Shown in pieces: positions 6,456 through 7,804 of a DNA stretch of 7,804 nt; the first letter of the stretch is position 1, and each line of letters starts with the position of its first letter. The notes beneath the pieces were generated by a model. It worked only from the letters and a program-made list of their open reading frames with translations, was not told the origin of the DNA and ran no database searches. Location of the stretch: positions 1-7,804 of the forward strand of contig FR902860.1 in NCBI GenBank assembly GCA_000438155.1, written 5' to 3'. The position numbers and the translations under genes were made by a program. Origin of the DNA: Firmicutes bacterium CAG:95. GTDB lineage: Bacteria; Bacillota; Clostridia; Lachnospirales; Lachnospiraceae.

Positions 6456-6505
6456 AAGAGGGGTGTATTGACGAAGATTTTTGGACGCAATATACTCTTT
6501 TTATT
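6456..6505 (+). terminator. Possible sigH terminator hairpin (overlaps a promoter)
   Basis: GTGTATTG (6463-6470) pairs with CAATATAC (6488-6495), with one G-U pair. The stem extends inward by CG/CG past a bulged A6471 and outward by G-U-rich pairing of AAGAGGG (6456-6462) with TCTTTTT (6496-6502). The U-rich 3' arm could serve as the termination tract. The T-run lies within the weakly paired outer stem rather than after it, so termination strength is uncertain. The same bases contain a promoter-like pair of hexamers. Confidence 0.5.
6468..6496 (+). promoter_or_regulatory. Candidate SigA promoter for the RND permease gene
   Basis: TTGACG (6468-6473, 5/6) and TATACT (6491-6496, 5/6) are spaced by exactly 17 bp. 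Transcription would start near 6503, giving a leader of about 138 nt before the permease ATG. Both hexamers lie in the arms of the inverted repeat centred near 6479, so a dimeric repressor could occlude the promoter. No regulator gene is visible in the window. Confidence 0.6.
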
Positions 6506-6640
6506 GTGACATAATTGGAAATATCTGTAGTTTCAAAATATATATCCCATTTTGCGTAACAGTTTTATAGGAAAGCAGGTAATCATTCAGTACAATCCGA
6601 AGCACTTATTGCTGAGGGCATGGAGAAAGGCGGAGAGAGA

Positions 6641-7804
6641 ATGTTTGGAAAATTCAGTGTCAGGAAACCGTATACCGTTCTGGTGGCAGTAGTGCTTGTA
6701 ATTGTTTTGGGTATTGTGTCATTTACCAAAATGACCTCGGATCTGCTGCCGAATATCAGCTTTCCTTATGTACTGGTCATGACAACTTATCCGGGGGCAA
6801 GTCCGGAAACCGTAGAAATGGTCGTAACGAAGCCGGTAGAATCTTCCATGGCTACCGTAAGTAATATTGAAGAAATCAGTTCTGTTTCAAATGAAAATTA
6901 TTCCATGGTAATTCTGCAGTTTGCCCAGTCGGCAGATATGAATGCCGTTTCGCTTGAAATTCGTGAAAATCTGGATCAGATCAGGAGTTACTGGGACGAT
7001 TCTGTCGGGAATCCGATTATTATGAAAATAAATCCTGATATGCTGCCGGTTATGATTGCGGCAGTCGGTGGAAAGGACATGTCTGCAGCAGAAATTACGG
7101 ATCTGACAAATGATACCATTGTGCCGGAACTGGAGAGTATCGAGGGCGTGGCTTCTGTAAGTGGTATGGGACTTTTGGAAGAGAGCGTGAATGTTATTAT
7201 CCGTCAGGAAAAGATTGATGCAGTCAATGAGCAGGTGTTTGGCTCTATTGATAAAGAAATTGATGAAAACCTGGCAGAATTGCAGGAAAACAAGCAGGAT
7301 ATTTATGACGGACAGGCAGAACTGGAAAATGCGAAGAGGGATCTTGCCGATTCCGAAGCAGAGCTTGCCCAAAAGCAGCAGGAGTTGAATGATTCCAAAG
7401 CAGAGCTTGAAAATTCAAAAAAAGAGCTTGCTGACGGACGGAACGAGCTGGCAGATAAAAAGAGCCAGCTGGAAAGCGGAAAAACTGAATTAAACAGTAA
7501 AAAGGATGCGACCACGAAACAGCTTGCCGAGGCAGAAACAAAGCTTCTTACCGCAAAGGCGGATGCCGAGGCGGCAAAGACACATTTACAGCTTGAAATT
7601 CAGACTGCAGAAGCGACAGTGAAGGGACTGGACAGCGGTATCGAGCAGGCCAGGGCCGGAGTGCAGGCGATTGAACAGGCAATTACGGCGGTGAATGGGA
7701 TCAATACTGCAATTACAATGCTTGATCAAATTGGGAATGGAGAGACATTTGGAAATCTGACTACCGATCAAAAGGAGAATATTAGCAAGATGTGCGTTTC
7801 AGCA
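6641..7804 (+). CDS. RND-family efflux permease with coiled-coil insert (3' end outside window)
   Basis: The first 388 codons of a proton-driven exporter of the AcrB/HAE1 (RND) superfamily are present, and the frame is open to the window end. Residues 12-30 are the first membrane helix. The porter start is typical: SDLLPNISFPYVLV (33-46), then YPGASPETVEMVVTKPVES (50-68), followed by PN1 and the start of PN2, ending around VEGVASVSG-like sequence at 167-175 and KIDAVNEQ (191-198). There the expected beta structure is replaced by a long helical segment, at least 205-350. Its heptads are perfect, with leucine at 228, 235, 242, 249, 256, 263, 270, 277 and 284. The chosen ATG has GGCGGAG (6629-6635) upstream. 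An in-frame ATG at 6620 would add seven residues but has a poorly spaced Shine-Dalgarno. Substrates are unknown and could be drugs, lipids or lipopeptides. Family assignment is firm, the function of the insert is not. Confidence 0.88.
   Translation, partial: MFGKFSVRKPYTVLVAVVLVIVLGIVSFTKMTSDLLPNISFPYVLVMTTYPGASPETVEMVVTKPVESSMATVSNIEEISSVSNENYSMVILQFAQSADMNAVSLEIRENLDQIRSYWDDSVGNPIIMKINPDMLPVMIAAVGGKDMSAAEITDLTNDTIVPELESIEGVASVSGMGLLEESVNVIIRQEKIDAVNEQVFGSIDKEIDENLAELQENKQDIYDGQAELENAKRDLADSEAELAQKQQELNDSKAELENSKKELADGRNELADKKSQLESGKTELNSKKDATTKQLAEAETKLLTAKADAEAAKTHLQLEIQTAEATVKGLDSGIEQARAGVQAIEQAITAVNGINTAITMLDQIGNGETFGNLTTDQKENISKMCVSA

Noticed and set aside
6620..6640. Upstream in-frame ATG at 6620 as the permease start
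   Set aside because: Its only Shine-Dalgarno-like sequence (GAGGG, 6614-6618) is one base from the ATG, whereas the ATG at 6641 has GGAG at a normal distance and gives the usual RND N-terminus.
6887..7372. A 161-codon reading frame on the - strand opposite the RND permease
   Set aside because: The + strand frame has clear RND family motifs and regular heptads. The opposite-strand frame is rich in His, Phe and Asn with no family signature, as expected for an antisense shadow.

Overview
The window looks like a chromosomal segment of a Gram-positive, endospore-forming-lineage Firmicute, most likely a gut-type Clostridium relative of the Lachnospiraceae (inference from protein character, strong AGGAGG-like ribosome binding sites, a T-box leader and a Spo0H-type sigma factor). 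All genes are on the + strand and the layout is compact. The core order cysE-cysS-mrnC-rlmB-(x)-sigH is the arrangement known from Bacillus subtilis (gltX-cysE-cysS-mrnC-rlmB-yacP/rae1-sigH-rpmG-secE-nusG), with two departures described below.

Positions 1-423 are non-coding. They hold a good SigA-type promoter (TTGACA, 17 bp, TATTCT) and a complete T-box riboswitch. Its specifier codon is UGC (Cys), and the T-box base facing the tRNA discriminator is A, matching U73 of tRNA-Cys. The leader ends in a 15-bp terminator hairpin just before cysE. Uncharged tRNA-Cys should therefore switch on serine acetyltransferase (cysteine precursor synthesis) and cysteinyl-tRNA synthetase together.

Positions 424-2925 carry cysE, cysS and mrnC with overlapping ends. 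A 156-bp gap leads to rlmB (3082-3849). The mrnC and rlmB products act in 23S rRNA maturation and modification.

Positions 3902-5815 encode the most unusual gene: a membrane-anchored SGNH/GDSL hydrolase with all four catalytic blocks intact, flanked by three separate tandem peptide-repeat arrays with periods of 5, 10 and 6 residues. It occupies the slot where B. subtilis has yacP/rae1, and its end overlaps the start of sigH by 8 bp.

Positions 5808-6440 are sigH. The 200-bp gap after it contains an imperfect inverted repeat that could be the sigH terminator but also embeds a near-consensus promoter (TTGACG, 17 bp, TATACT). From 6641 to the window end runs the first 388 codons of an RND-family efflux permease, whose porter domain is interrupted by a long, regular coiled coil (nine leucines at exact 7-residue spacing). 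The rpmG-secE-nusG genes that follow sigH in B. subtilis are not directly downstream here.
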